Of a stretch of DNA of 64,000 bases, positions 23,601 to 34,713 are shown piece after piece; within the stretch, counting starts at the first letter, position 1, and each line of letters begins with the position of its first letter. This stretch comes from Polychytrium aggregatum (taxonomy: Eukaryota > Chytridiomycota > Chytridiomycetes > Polychytriales). The notes below the pieces were generated by a model that saw only the letters and a list, made by a program, of their open reading frames with translations, was not told the origin of the DNA and ran no database searches. A program made the translations under genes and the position numbers. Where the stretch lies: the NCBI RefSeq assembly GCF_025602895.1, contig NW_026516251.1, positions 1 to 64,000 of the forward strand, given 5' to 3'.

Positions 23601-25841
23601 AATCGTGACGCCATTTGATTTGAGCAAGTGTACTTTGCCATCGACAACTCCAAGGTACTCAGCCTCAACCTGGAAGGAGCCTGTTCGGTCGGTCCAGGTG
23701 CGAGCGATTTTGTTCTTGGTTTGGCTGGAGCGCGGACTGTCGCCGTGGGCGGTGGCGGCTTCGGCGGGGCGGCGGGGCATAGGAGGGGCTTCGTTAAAGG
23801 CGACGCGTTTGGTTGAGTCCAAGGCAGGACGGCCCGGGATCGGTGGTGCTCGCTCCTCCAGCGACGGTCGGCCGGGAAGGGCTGGGGGTTCGTTCAGGGA
23901 AGGACGCGAAGGGATTGTCGGAGGGAGATCAATGTTCGGGCGCTGGGGCACCAACGGGGCCGCTGGAGGAGGCCTCGAAGGCAAGATAGGGACGCGCTGC
24001 GGCAGAGAAATTGGCTCGTTGGCTTGGTCTTGGCGCCGCATGCTGTCCAAGCGCTCGGGTTCTTGGTCCAGGCTCGGCCGGTAAGCCGGGCGCTCAGGCA
24101 CAGAGATCCGGGGAGGAAGGGCCACCGGAGCGGCAGCTGAAACTATTGCGGGAGATGGAGAAGCCGTGGCCGATGCTTGCTCCTCATCCAGACGCTGTTT
24201 GAGCTGCACGTATGTTGCAGGCACGAGGCCCTCGCCGCTTCGGCCCTTGGCCACGAGCCGAACCTTCCACCAGTCAGAGTCCGAGTCGTCGGAGACCATC
24301 AAATTATCGTTTTCTCGAATCGAGAGCTCTTCGTCCGTCTGGGCATCGTAGTCGTATAGAGCAACGGCAATCTTTGGAGGAGCAGATGACTTTTGCAACG
24401 CAGCCGGAGAGGGCGTAATGACTGGTGCAGTCGGTCGAGAGGCGGGCGATGGCCCCGGGGCTATAGGCGGAGGCACTGGTGCTGCCACAACAGGACTGGG
24501 TGCGGCTTGTGGTACTGGGGCTCCTGAGAACGTTGGAGGAGGGCCAGAAAGAATCGGAGCCGAGATCTTGCTCTTGGAAAGGCCAAGGGCAAAAGTAATC
24601 ATTAGTCGCGAATGAGCGAGCATAGCGGTCAAGCCAGCCACCAAGAGGAACAACCTACCCGAGTTTTGATCTCCTCCAATCTCGCCACAAGACTCTGGAT
24701 ATCAGGCTTTTCGCCCTCGTACTCGCGAACGCCGTCGCTGAACTCGATGATGACTTTTTTCTTCTTATCGGTAAACTTGCGAACCTGGCTGAATTCCCAC
24801 TTGGCGATAACGGTCTAAAAATAAAAAATAGAAGGATGGCCTGAGACCTATGCTGCAGCCGGGGTGAGCATGCAGGCGGTTCACGGGAGTAGGCTGTACC
24901 TCAGTCTCGGATGTGAAGTATACAACATAGTCGTCGCTGATGCCCATGCGCCCCTTTCGGCTGTTCTTCTTCTTCTTCTTGTCAATTTCCTGATGTTAAA
25001 ACCGAGAGCAACCTTAGCTGCCTGTGTTGAACGAGAAGGTTGCAATGGCTCCCAACGTGCGTAGCGGCCCACTGAACAGCGATAGGCTGCCGGCTGTTGC
25101 CGTCGCCTCCATATGTGCACCCGGAACGAGCGATATATCGTACCGTTACGGAGAACAGTTTGACACCTGCGGGCGCATATTCGCTGGCGGGCTTGGCGGG
25201 CCTGGGCTTTGCGGCGCTTGAGAAGCCGAGTCCGTCCAAGGCACTCAGGAGCTGATTCTTTTGATCAAGGGCAGCCGGTGCGTGGGTGGTATCGTCTTGT
25301 TCCGGGGCAGACATTTCTTCGTGGGGAGCCTCATCTTGCACCATCTCGACTCCGTCCTGTGGACGAAAGAGGAATGGCGATAAGTAGCATTAGACAACCT
25401 GGAATAGAAACGAAGAAAGCAAAGTCTCCATCGCATTGAGGTCAATGAATGCCGATGTATGTGTACATATACCTCATGGACGTAGGAAAAGGGCACCAAG
25501 CCGATGCCATCAGCCGACTTGGCCAGCCACCAGTCTTCGTCCAGCTTCCAGATGATGTCCAGGCGAGCGTTCTCGGCAAAGGTCAGCTCATCATCGGTTA
25601 GGGCGGTGTAGTCGTAGAGTGCTGTTGCTTGGGCGACGACGGGTGCCGCCTGGATGTAGCTCGTGGGCACTAAGCCCGTCAGAGGCTCTTTGAAGGCATC
25701 CAAGGGCAGCTCCTTGACGGACGTCCAGTCCGGATCCGAGTCATCCAGGACAAGCAATAGGTCGCCCTCGCGGATGGTGAGCTCCTCCTCTGTTCGAGCG
25801 TCGTAGTCGTATTCAGCCCTTCCAACCCATTTGCAGTTCAT
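20603..25841 (-). CDS. SLA1: Actin cytoskeleton-regulatory endocytic adaptor Sla1
   Basis: Nine exons (complement of 25473-25841, 25144-25356, 24900-24989, 24659-24814, 23190-24572, 22822-22900, 21829-22740, 21689-21760, 20603-21345) encode 1338 residues, close to yeast Sla1 (about 1240). Two SH3 domains open the protein (about 6-62 and 68-122). Next come the SVTEIDKKKKKNSRKGRMG block, a Pro-rich linker, a third SH3 (about 343-400), the SHD1 domain (about 560-625, starting ARTWTDRTGSFQVEAEYLG) and the SAM-like SHD2 (about 640-700, NGFDWKDFLIKAH). A coiled, Gln-rich stretch is encoded by a CTG/TTG array near 22190-22320. The C-terminus has NP-rich repeats, including three FNPAAAG-type units. 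Two sites, LQPQHTG and LQPQTTG, fit the LxxQxTG consensus phosphorylated by Ark1/Prk1-family kinases in yeast. It links cargo and clathrin to Las17/Arp2/3 at actin patches. Confidence 0.95.
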
Positions 25842-26566
25842 CGCGCCGAGTGGAGGTTAGGTGTTTTGAACGGAGCTGCGCCGTTCAAAAGAAATTCGAG
25901 TGGTAGGGCGGGCAGGGGCTTGAAAGCAGGAGGCTTGGGGTAGGTTTGGGCCTTGTCGGAGAGCACGGGGTCGGGATATGGTCAATCGCTACCAAGAAAA
26001 GAATGCAGCGCTGCTCGGGCGGCAGGGCGATAGCAGGGAGCAGAAGATGGGCAGAGCGAGGAAGCCGATGGGCTGGCTGGCGGTGGTCAGGACAGGGGGC
26101 AGCGACGGCGCTGGTGGGCAACTGGCGAGGGAAGGGGCCGCGGCACCCCAGCACAGCGCGACAATGGGTCCAGTGGAGACGGATGTCACCAGGTCATGTG
26201 GGATCCACGTTGGCGCTGCGCCACGATCCATCCATCACACCAGAACCTCAGCGACCAGCGAGGGCAGTTCCGGCATGGCGCATATGTATTCATGTCAGGG
26301 ATCGAGCTCAGTACTCTGCGTCCACGATGATCCGCATTGTCCGGCGGCGTCATGGGCGGGCTGGCACTGGTTAGCCTGGTACGTGGCCAGGCAGAATCCC
26401 CCCCCCAGAGGTTGCCATGCGAGCTGTGGAAAAGTTGGACAAAGACGGGGCTGGATGGTCGGATGAAAAACCGCCCGGTGACTGAGTGGTGGGTTACTAG
26501 ACTCACGTCTTGCAGTATGCACCGCAAAAGCGCGGCGGCGGACCGCTTTGCGATCGCGCTACGCTT
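25842..26566. promoter_or_regulatory. SLA1 promoter region / lipoyl synthase 3' flank
   Basis: A 725-base spacer between the SLA1 start codon and the lipoyl synthase stop, both minus-strand genes. Open frames here lack domains. No TATA or repeated motif stands out; a C8 run sits at about 26400. Confidence 0.4.
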
Positions 26567-28442
26567 CTAAGAAGCCTTGGCACCGGAACCTTGGCCGCGA
26601 ATGATGTTTTTGATATAGAACTCGCCGGCCTTATAGCTGGAACGCACAAGAGGCCCACTAGCGACGTATCGGAATCCAAGCGATTTGGCGACGGCTTCCC
26701 AATGGGCAAACTTGTCGGGATGAACGTATTCCTCAACCTGGGGGCAACTTTGATCAGCAACTCACAAACACGAGTAGCCTTGATGTTAAAACGGCTCCCG
26801 AGAGACCTACCTTCATGTGCTTCTTGGTGGGCCGCATATACTGGCCGAAGGTGATCACATCGACATCGATTGCACGGAGGTCTGTCGATGAGCCAGTGCA
26901 AGTTCAATCACTTGGGTGAGATCGCGCCACCAATTGCTGTGTGCTAGCAGTATTCTATGCCGAGAGCATTGGATACAGTTCTGCCACGACGGTGACGATG
27001 TGAAGAGAGCCCTACCCTTCATTGCTTGCAGCACTTCGTCGTCTGTCTCGCCGAGTCCCAGCATCATGGATGTTTTCGTGACAAGGTCGGGGCGAACCGA
27101 CTTTGCCTTTTCCAGCACACTGAGGGACTGTCGGAAGTTGGCACGGCGGTCGCGGACGTATTTTTGGAGGTTCTCGACGGTCTCGATATTGTGGGCATAG
27201 ACATCCAACCCCGAGCGGGCAACTCGCTCGACGTCATTTAGGTTGCCACGAAAGTCGCCAGTAAGGCACTCGACGAGTATTTGTGGCGCCCTGAAACGGA
27301 AGATTGAGTGTCGATAATCCGTAAGGATCCCGGGCCTGACCACTCCGTTGCACATGCCCATCGCGGTCTTTTGCATGCAACACTCGCCCGCCAAGCGGCG
27401 GGGACCAGGGCCAACGACTTACTTTTGCTTGATGAGCTCCACGGTCGTGCCGAAATGATTGGCACCTCCGTCAGGCAGATCTGTGCGATCACGGTCAGAA
27501 ATCCACATGAACACAATAGCACAATAGCGCAATAGCGCAATAACTGATGCAGCCTCGCCAGGGTCATCTGGTACTGCAGCGACGACTCACCATCGCGATC
27601 CACCGATGTGAGAACAACGTAATCCAAGCCCCAGCGCGAGATGGCTTCGGCTGTACTTTCGGGCTCGGTTGGGTCCAGCGGAGAGGGATTTCGGTTGGTC
27701 TTGACAGAGCAGAAGCGGCAGCCACGAGTGCACTCGTCGCCCATGAGCTGCATTGCACGAAGAGGTGGCATCAGTGCGATTGATCGGCAATGCAAAGGAT
27801 CGGCAGGATAATCAACTGAACGTCAAGCATCTTGGGTTTGATCGACCTACGGGCTTACCATTATTGTTGCCGTTGCCGTCTTTTCTTCACCACCACCCCA
27901 GCAATCGCCGATGTTGGGGCAGCGGGCCTCCTCGCAGACAGTGTGAAGCTTGAGGCCTCGGAGATCCTGCTTGATCCGATTGAAATCGGTGCCGACAGGA
28001 ATGTCGGTCTTGAGCCATTCGGGCAGGCGGACGTGCCTGAGTGGTGAGTTTTGTTTCGTACAGAAACGTCGGGTCAGGGCACAGAAAAGGGTTGACAGTC
28101 AGTGAATGCTGGGTGTGCTCTCTGCTTCTCACGAGCTAGCGTGCTCCAGAAGCACACGAGAGTAGGGGCAGACTGTCCCAGCACAGTGGGCTACAGTATC
28201 GCAAGGGACTGCCGGCTGTACTTTTTGTTGAAAGGCTTCGATGAATCCTGCGACTTGAGTTCAAGAGCCTCTTCGACCGTGAACTGGGATGAAGCCTTGA
28301 TGAACTCTCCCAACGAAGGGCCTTTCTCGAGCTTCTCAGAAAACGCCGACGACGACTTGGGCCGGAGAGCAACAGCTGACGAAGAAATACATCTTTGGGA
28401 AACCGTGCCGAGCAAGCTCCACCGACGCATAAGCAGAGACAT
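26567..28442 (-). CDS. LIP5: Lipoyl synthase, mitochondrial
   Basis: Seven exons (complement of 28222-28442, 27859-28036, 27591-27747, 27423-27480, 27016-27290, 26811-26881, 26567-26737) give 376 residues. The enzyme inserts two sulfurs into protein-bound octanoyl groups, completing the lipoyl cofactor of pyruvate and 2-oxoglutarate dehydrogenases and glycine cleavage. The N-terminus ([20 protein letters not shown]) is a typical mitochondrial presequence. The auxiliary cluster [13 protein letters not shown] (Cx4Cx5C) and radical SAM motif CTRGCRFC (Cx3Cx2C) are both complete. Further family blocks are [36 protein letters not shown] and the C-terminal RSSYKAGE with the conserved Ser of the third cluster ligand set. 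All introns are GT..AG. Its start faces RPF2 across a 380-base shared promoter. Confidence 0.96.
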
Positions 28443-28822
28443 TTTGCGCGAGGGCGATGCAGATCGATGCAAAGCAGTCCAGCAGGCCAAGAGCGGACCC
28501 GCTGTGGTGCTTGCGGGATGGGTGCGGAGGAAATCGGCGGCTGCCTCGGGCCGGCTGCGGCTGCGCTCCGGCCCCACGCCGCACAGAGACACCGAAAATG
28601 CGGCGACACAATGCGCAGCACATCCGGATGTGCGCAGCAATTCGATGCGCAGCGAGCCATTTTTTTTTGTTTGGCATCGACCAAATCGACCAAATCGACC
28701 AAATCGACCAAATCGACCAAATCGACAGCGTCGGCCTGTATTTTGTGCGAACAGGAGCCCCCTCACAACAACAATAGCAACCGGAGCAGGTCGCCCAGTG
28801 CACACACAAATAACCATCAGAA
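28443..28822. promoter_or_regulatory. Shared divergent promoter, lipoyl synthase / RPF2, with 9-base tandem repeats
   Basis: The two genes start head to head across 380 bases. Near the RPF2 side (28676-28726) are five and a half perfect tandem copies of ATCGACCAA. Other sequence is GC-rich without a clear TATA box. Confidence 0.6.
28676..28726. repeat. ATCGACCAA tandem array in the LIP5/RPF2 promoter
   Basis: Perfect 9-base direct repeats, about 5.6 copies, following a short T-run. The array lies 97 bases before the RPF2 start codon and 234 bases before the lipoyl synthase start codon. Confidence 0.9.
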
Positions 28823-30071
28823 CTATGCTGCGAACAGCGTAAGTGTCGCCTCGCCGTACAGGGCACAAGCTGGGCGGTCAGGCGAGAGATAAAGCTGCGG
28901 TCGCCGATGGTCACTGATTGCTGGCTGGTGCTGCGACTACAGAAAGCCTAGAACCGCCGCGGGCAAGAGAGCCCTCAAAGACAAGGCACCCAAGGTTGTC
29001 GAGGATGTCAAATCCGCCGTCTTCATCCGTGGAAGCACAACCAACGAAATCACCAACATTGCGCTGCATGAGCTGGTAGGCCCGCTAGCCCGCAGCCTCG
29101 GGTGCTTGATGCGTTTGGGCCTCAGGCGCTGCCTTGCCGCACTATTGAGAAGGCATATACTGACCGTTTGCGTATCATTTGTAGCTCGCGCTGAAAAAGC
29201 CTCATGGAGTCATGTTTTCCCGGAAAAACGATATCCATCCGTTCGACGACCCCCAAAAGATCGAGTTCTTTGCCCAAAAGAACGATGCATCGCTCTTCGT
29301 CATTGGCGCTCACACCAAAAAGCGCCCGCACAACCTGACGCTGGTCCGCACCTTTAATTACCAAGTCCTGGACATGATCGAGCTTGGTTTGCAGGGCTTT
29401 GAGCCCATGTTCGAAATACCCGTGAGTCTTCTGACGAGCCTGTGTGTCCGATGTTTTGCACCGAGCTCCTCACGCTCTCTCGGATCGCTGAGCCCTCGTT
29501 GCCACACACTCTTGCCACGCAGGGTCCAAAAGCCTCGATCGGCAACCGTCCGCTGATGGTCTTCCAAGGAGAGTTGTTTGAGACCGATCCAAGCTATCAG
29601 CAAATCCGATCGATGCTACTGGACATTTTCCGGGGCGAAGTATCGGAGCAGATCGATCTCAAGGGCATCGAGCATACGATTGTGGTCACTGCTGCGCCCG
29701 ATGGGTTGCTCTACTTTCGGGTTTACATGATCGATTTGAGAAAGAGCGGAACCAAGTTGCCGCGAGTCGAGCTGCACGAGATGGGTCCGTCGTTCGACTT
29801 TGTTGTGCGTCGAACTCGCTTCGCACCAGACGATATCAGAAAGGAAGCCATGAAGGTTCCCAAAGAGACCAAAGTCAAGAAGGTCAAGAATGTTGAATAC
29901 GACCCTATCGGTGACAAGCTTGGCCGTGTTCATGTTGGCAAGCAGGATTTGGCAAAATTGCAAACCCGCAAGATGAAGGGACTGAAGCGCACAGGAGCAG
30001 ATGAGGATGACGCCGATGTCGGGACCGGGGCCGATGGTGACGAGCCCCGCGGCAAGAGGAGCAAGAACTAG
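28823..30071 (+). CDS. RPF2: Ribosome biogenesis protein RPF2 (Brix domain)
   Basis: Four exons (28823-28836, 28943-29075, 29185-29421, 29523-30071) encode 310 residues. RPF2 with RRS1 recruits the 5S RNP (5S rRNA, uL18, uL5) to pre-60S particles in the nucleolus. A basic N-terminus (KPRTAAGKRALKDKAPK) precedes the Brix domain (about 28-240): VFIRGSTTNEITNIALHEL, KPHGVMFSRKNDIHPFDD, HTKKRPHNLTLVRTFNYQVL, and GPSFDFVVRRTRFAPDDI. The tail is Lys/Arg-rich and acidic (DEDDADVG..GKRSKN), normal for the family. The first coding exon is only 14 nt. The phases close exactly. Confidence 0.96.
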
Positions 30072-30643
30072 AAGATAATGACGAATATGGTCTGCGAGGT
30101 GGACAGCAGAGGCAGCTTCTCAACCACAGATGGCACCGCCGCCCAGTCGGACTGCCATGAAACAGTTCACGTTGACGCACCGCCTCCAACGACCGCAGAT
30201 ATCGCTTGACATAGCCCGATGCGACCAAGCACACGTCATCGAGCCTCCGACCGGGATCGAAAGTGCATATGGTCCTGGCTGACAAAAGTCTCGAGGTCAC
30301 AGACCGGCCTGACCTCGACGCTATTTCAGGCGGAGCGGCGAAGATCTTGGACTTTGAATACATATTCTTGAATCCCAACGGCAGCAGTTGATTATTGCGC
30401 TTCCTGCTGCCATCCTCTGCACCCAAAGGTGGATATCTCGCAGGCATATCCATGTCGCAGCGGATATAGTTGGTACAGAATGATTTATCGGCTCGGTACA
30501 TCACGATCCAATATCGCGAGATCAATGTAGCCAAGGATATGGTCGAGGTGCGCAGGTCGACAACCACTCATTCACGAACGACCAATGATGTACAGAGCAG
30601 GTTGCCGACCCTCCTCCTACCACGCTCACTCGCAACGGTGGCT
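30072..30643. other. Convergent spacer between RPF2 and the TXNDC9-like gene
   Basis: A minus-strand open frame crosses most of this 570-base gap (to about 30567) but shows no domain and mixed low-complexity sequence. I see no supported gene. Confidence 0.45.
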
Positions 30644-32033
30644 CTATTCCCAGTCGTCGTTCTCCTCGATCTTTTCCTGAAAACCAAAGATTGTACTTCG
30701 CACGGCTGCCTCAGTTGTTTGTCCTTCGCTTGTGATGACCTCTGCAGCACGGGAAGAGTCGGTCAGGGCCGCCGAGAGGTGAAATGGGCGTGGGAATGCA
30801 GGGTATGGAATGCAAGGCACGGAATGCGAACAGGGCGAGCAAGGGGAGGGCAATCCGCATTAATATATGCACGGGCCAACAGCCTGCCTCAGAGACCGAA
30901 CGGCTGCCTTGGTGCCGCCCAAGGAAGGAGATGGAGATGAACGCAGCTTTCCAGAGCAGACTCTCGGCAATTGCTCAAGGAACACTTACTGGACTGGCTC
31001 AATCGCTTTTCGATCGCAGCAGTGGTAAAATTGTCTGTGCTTCCCAATTCTTCAAAGCCCACCAGACTGGCTCCGTGCAGCGTTCGGAGCAGGCCAAGAG
31101 ACCAGTATCAGATCCAGACATGAATGTGCGTGTCCGTACCATCAACCACAGCAGATTCCGGAGTAGCGAACGAATCCGAGATTTCCCTACCGATCCACAG
31201 AGATGCCGTCCACAAACGATATGATACAGGGAAGCACTTGGATCTTGAGCCTCTCCACTAAAAAAGGGACGCTTTCGACGTCAACCTTGGCGAATTTGGT
31301 TTTGAAATGCTTCCGCGAGAGAATCTAGGAGCCAGCAGGTCGCCGAGAGTGCCAAGTTAGCGCCTGGATCAGAGAGCCACCACGATACCACAGCATCGAC
31401 GACGGCCGAAGCATTTGGTTCGAGCGATGCAGGTCTTTCTTGGGGGTTCCAACCTCGAGGTGCTTATCTACGATCTGGCAGCGGCGAAACTCCTTGTGAT
31501 AGAAATGGACAATCACATGTTTGGTTTTGGTGCATGTTTCAAGGACCTCTTTCTCCGAGGTAATGTTTTCGTAGGTTCCGTGGGCATTGTTCTTCATTTC
31601 CTGCAGCCTCTCGACCCTTGTATTGTCGGGGCAGGACAGCGACAGAGGGTTGCATGGCTTTAGGACGGGATCTTCATTCAGCCGGCTCAGATGCGCATGG
31701 TGCCGAATGAGAACCATCGGCGACTGCATTTGGCTCCGGACGCCTGGAGGCGAGAGGCTCAAGCAACAATGGTAAGAGCTTACTCTCGCTTGAGCTCCTC
31801 CATCCGCTTTTCGCGGATATTGGAGTAGTCAATGTCTTCGTCACGCTCGAGCTCCTTGAAGAGCTCGTCGTCGTCATTATCGAAACTGTAGCAAAGTGTA
31901 TTCCGTTCGCCGCCGAAGGTTAGCACAGCGCAGTGGCGGAGCACACGGCGAGGAAAGGCCGAGTTGGGGGCTGCGTTGGAATTGGGGCTACGATGGATCT
32001 GCGGCTAGAGACAGGAACATACGCTTTGGACAT
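30644..32033 (-). CDS. PLP1: Thioredoxin-like protein of the TXNDC9 / Plp1 (phosducin-like) family
   Basis: Six exons (complement of 32023-32033, 31784-31885, 31454-31607, 31191-31324, 30990-31066, 30644-30741) give 191 residues. The family assists folding of tubulin and actin with the CCT chaperonin. An acidic/helical N-terminus (FDNDDDELFKELERDEDID) runs into the thioredoxin fold: HGTYENITSEKEVLETC, VIVHFYHKEFRRCQIVDKHL, HFKTKFAKVDVESVPFLVER and GFEELGSTDNFTTAAIEKRL. The usual CxxC active site is replaced by a lone Cys, as expected for this chaperone family. The C-terminus is acidic and ends in NDDWE. The first coding exon is 11 nt (MSK plus two bases), deduced from phase and a clean GTATGT donor; it is the least certain part. 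Confidence 0.9.
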
Positions 32034-32991
32034 TGGAGATGTGGCTCTTGCCAGACGGAAGATCAAAGGGAGAGCGCAGATTCCGGCTGGCCAGATCGCC
32101 GAAAACGGATGACCCGAGGCGGGGGAAATGTGGCGTCGCTCGCCAAAACCGAGACCAACCACCCGACGAGAAGCGAACCTGGCCAAGTGACCAGGGCTCT
32201 CAATGACGATGCACGATGGAAATGGGAGATGTCCCGGTTCTGAATATAATGCATCGATTTCAGCTGTCCCATAGCAGAGTCACTGGAGCACGCTCGCTAT
32301 CACTACGGCACTCTTGCGTTTACTCTCCCAGGCATCTTGTCGCAGCCACCTCGGCTCAAATGCAAGAACGCAAGCAAGGAGTAGCGGCCGAATTGCAGCG
32401 CCAACTCCGAAATAGGTGGGGAGATCCGCCTCCGGAGCGAATCAGAAACACGTCAGCATCGCACATGAGCCACCCAGACACTCCGTTATTTTCTTGAAGC
32501 GGGTATGGTATCTCGCATTTTGATTATTATTATTATTATTTTTCGCTCAGCCGCAACCATCTGACTGGGCGATTGTCTTGCTTTCGCCACCCAAAGACGC
32601 AGGCGCGCATACCATACTCATGAAGAGCGGCGTTGATAAGGACGGGGACGCTGGCGAAAGCACCCAGCCGTCAGCGGGTGAGACGCGTTTGTCGTCGACT
32701 CGTATCAACAAATCAATTCTGGGATCCTCATCGGCTCTGGCATCCTGTTAGCGTGACTCCTTCGAGGACTAACTGAACCATGATTTTCACTGTTTTTCCA
32801 CGGCCCGCACGCACGGGTTCTAGACTCGTCTCGCAAGGGCCGGACTGCAAAGTAAGCGTTTCCCCCCCCCTCTCATTGCAAGAACAATCAGACCCTCAGG
32901 GGAGAAGGCTAGCTAATGTGGTGTCAGCGGTCAGAGTCGTCCGACCGAGCACCGCTTAGATTCATGCCACCCGGAGATCTCCACCGTTTTC
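32034..32991. other. Intergenic DNA upstream of the WDR49-like gene
   Basis: No gene recognised. It contains a short (TTA)n run at 32521-32541 and a C8 run near 32865. It probably holds the promoters of the TXNDC9-like gene (left) and the WDR49-like gene (right), and possibly an unrecognised first exon of the latter. Confidence 0.45.
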
Positions 32992-34628
32992 ATGACCTTT
33001 GCAGTGGCTGATAACTGCCCTCGTGGAAGAGACGCTGAATACCCACAGGATCCGGCAACCACGCACTCTGACTCTGGCCTTGATCCTCCGCCTTGCAGCT
33101 TCAACAGCGATGTTCAGCAGTATATGAACATCCATCACTTTGAGCAACTTATGATCACTTTTCGAGAGGCCGAGATGGAAGATGGAGAAAGTGGTTTCGA
33201 TATTAAGCAGGCATGGGCGCTGGATTCCAAAACTATGGACATGCACAGCTCGAACGGATGCTCGCCCTCATATGTCATCATCTTTCTTTGTATGCTCGCT
33301 TCCTTCCCGCGAACCTGCCCCCGATTACTTAAGCCAATGGGCTGATCCTTCGTACTCACTTCCGCAGTTTCGAGAGGTGTTCGGCAAGGTACTTGGCGGC
33401 AATTTGAGTCATGATCAAATGACGATGCTCTTTATGAAAATCGACGCCAATTCCGATGGTACTGTCGATTGGGACGAATTCTCGACCTATATGATGAGTG
33501 CCGGCCAGGGTGCCCTCGGGATCGATGAGAATGCTGGCATTTTCGACGACCGTACCCGAAGGCAAATCAACACTCCAAACAAAGACATGATCAAGAGGAT
33601 CGACTACATTGCGAAGGAAAGAAAGTATATCACTGTTAGGTAGGCTGATCGGTTGATCCAAATGGTGCTCTTTGTGTCAATTGCCGAGAGTCGGGAAAGT
33701 AAAATCTCTGAGAGGGAGCGCATTTTTACTCTTTTAAAAGTTGTCCAGTGGCTGTGCATACAATATCGACCTTGGACCACAAAACACCATCTCACCTCCA
33801 TTGGCTCAATCCCAGCCGAGACGGGGCTATATGTTTGTGGTCACCAAAACTCAAGCTGCAGAAAACGATTTACATCAAGGACTTCACTCCGGGCATGTCG
33901 TGGATCGCTGATGCCGTGTATATGCAAGATCACAACAAGTTGGTTATTATCACCGATGATAGGCAGTAAGTAAGACGCAACGATGGGACTGGCTCCAAAC
34001 CCCAGCGCGGAGTCGTTCTGAACCAGCTGCTACCACGGTGTTGTGGTAGCCGTCGAGGCAAAGTAAGGATCGAAATGAACTGTTTATCGAATATGGCAGG
34101 CTCTATATCTACGAGGTGCTTTCGATCAAACCCCGAATCGTCGTGACCATATCGCAACTCGAGTACAATCCGCTATGCATTTCTTATGCGGGTCCGTAGT
34201 GCGATGGATCGCGTGGGATGAAATGTGTCGACCCGCAGTCAAACTGTCGAACATGGGCCAATTGATACGCACTCTTGGGCGGGATCCATACCCAACCAAG
34301 AGCAAGAAAAGTCCATTTGTGGCCAGGAGTACCGAAGAGAACTGACTCAAATACGTACCTCCGTGTCTCAGGTCACTACGATGAGGACACTGATCTGATT
34401 CTGTTTGGAGATGACGGCGGATACGTCAACATCTTGACCATCACACGACGCTTTCTGGTTGACTGTGCCAGTGATGGCGAGCTAAGTGAGCCGTGGACCT
34501 TGTCCAAACTCTCCAAGAAGGACAGCCTCAAGCGAAACAACGTGTCGTTTTTCCATGTAAGCTGGTCACGCTTATCAGCAAGTGGACGCTGGTGACGAGA
34601 CGACCAAACTCTAAGCGCGCCCCTTTCC

Positions 34629-34713
<85 letters not shown>

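Noticed and set aside
28676-28726. CRISPR-like array
   Set aside because: The 9-base repeats are directly adjacent with no spacers; this is a simple tandem array in a eukaryotic promoter.
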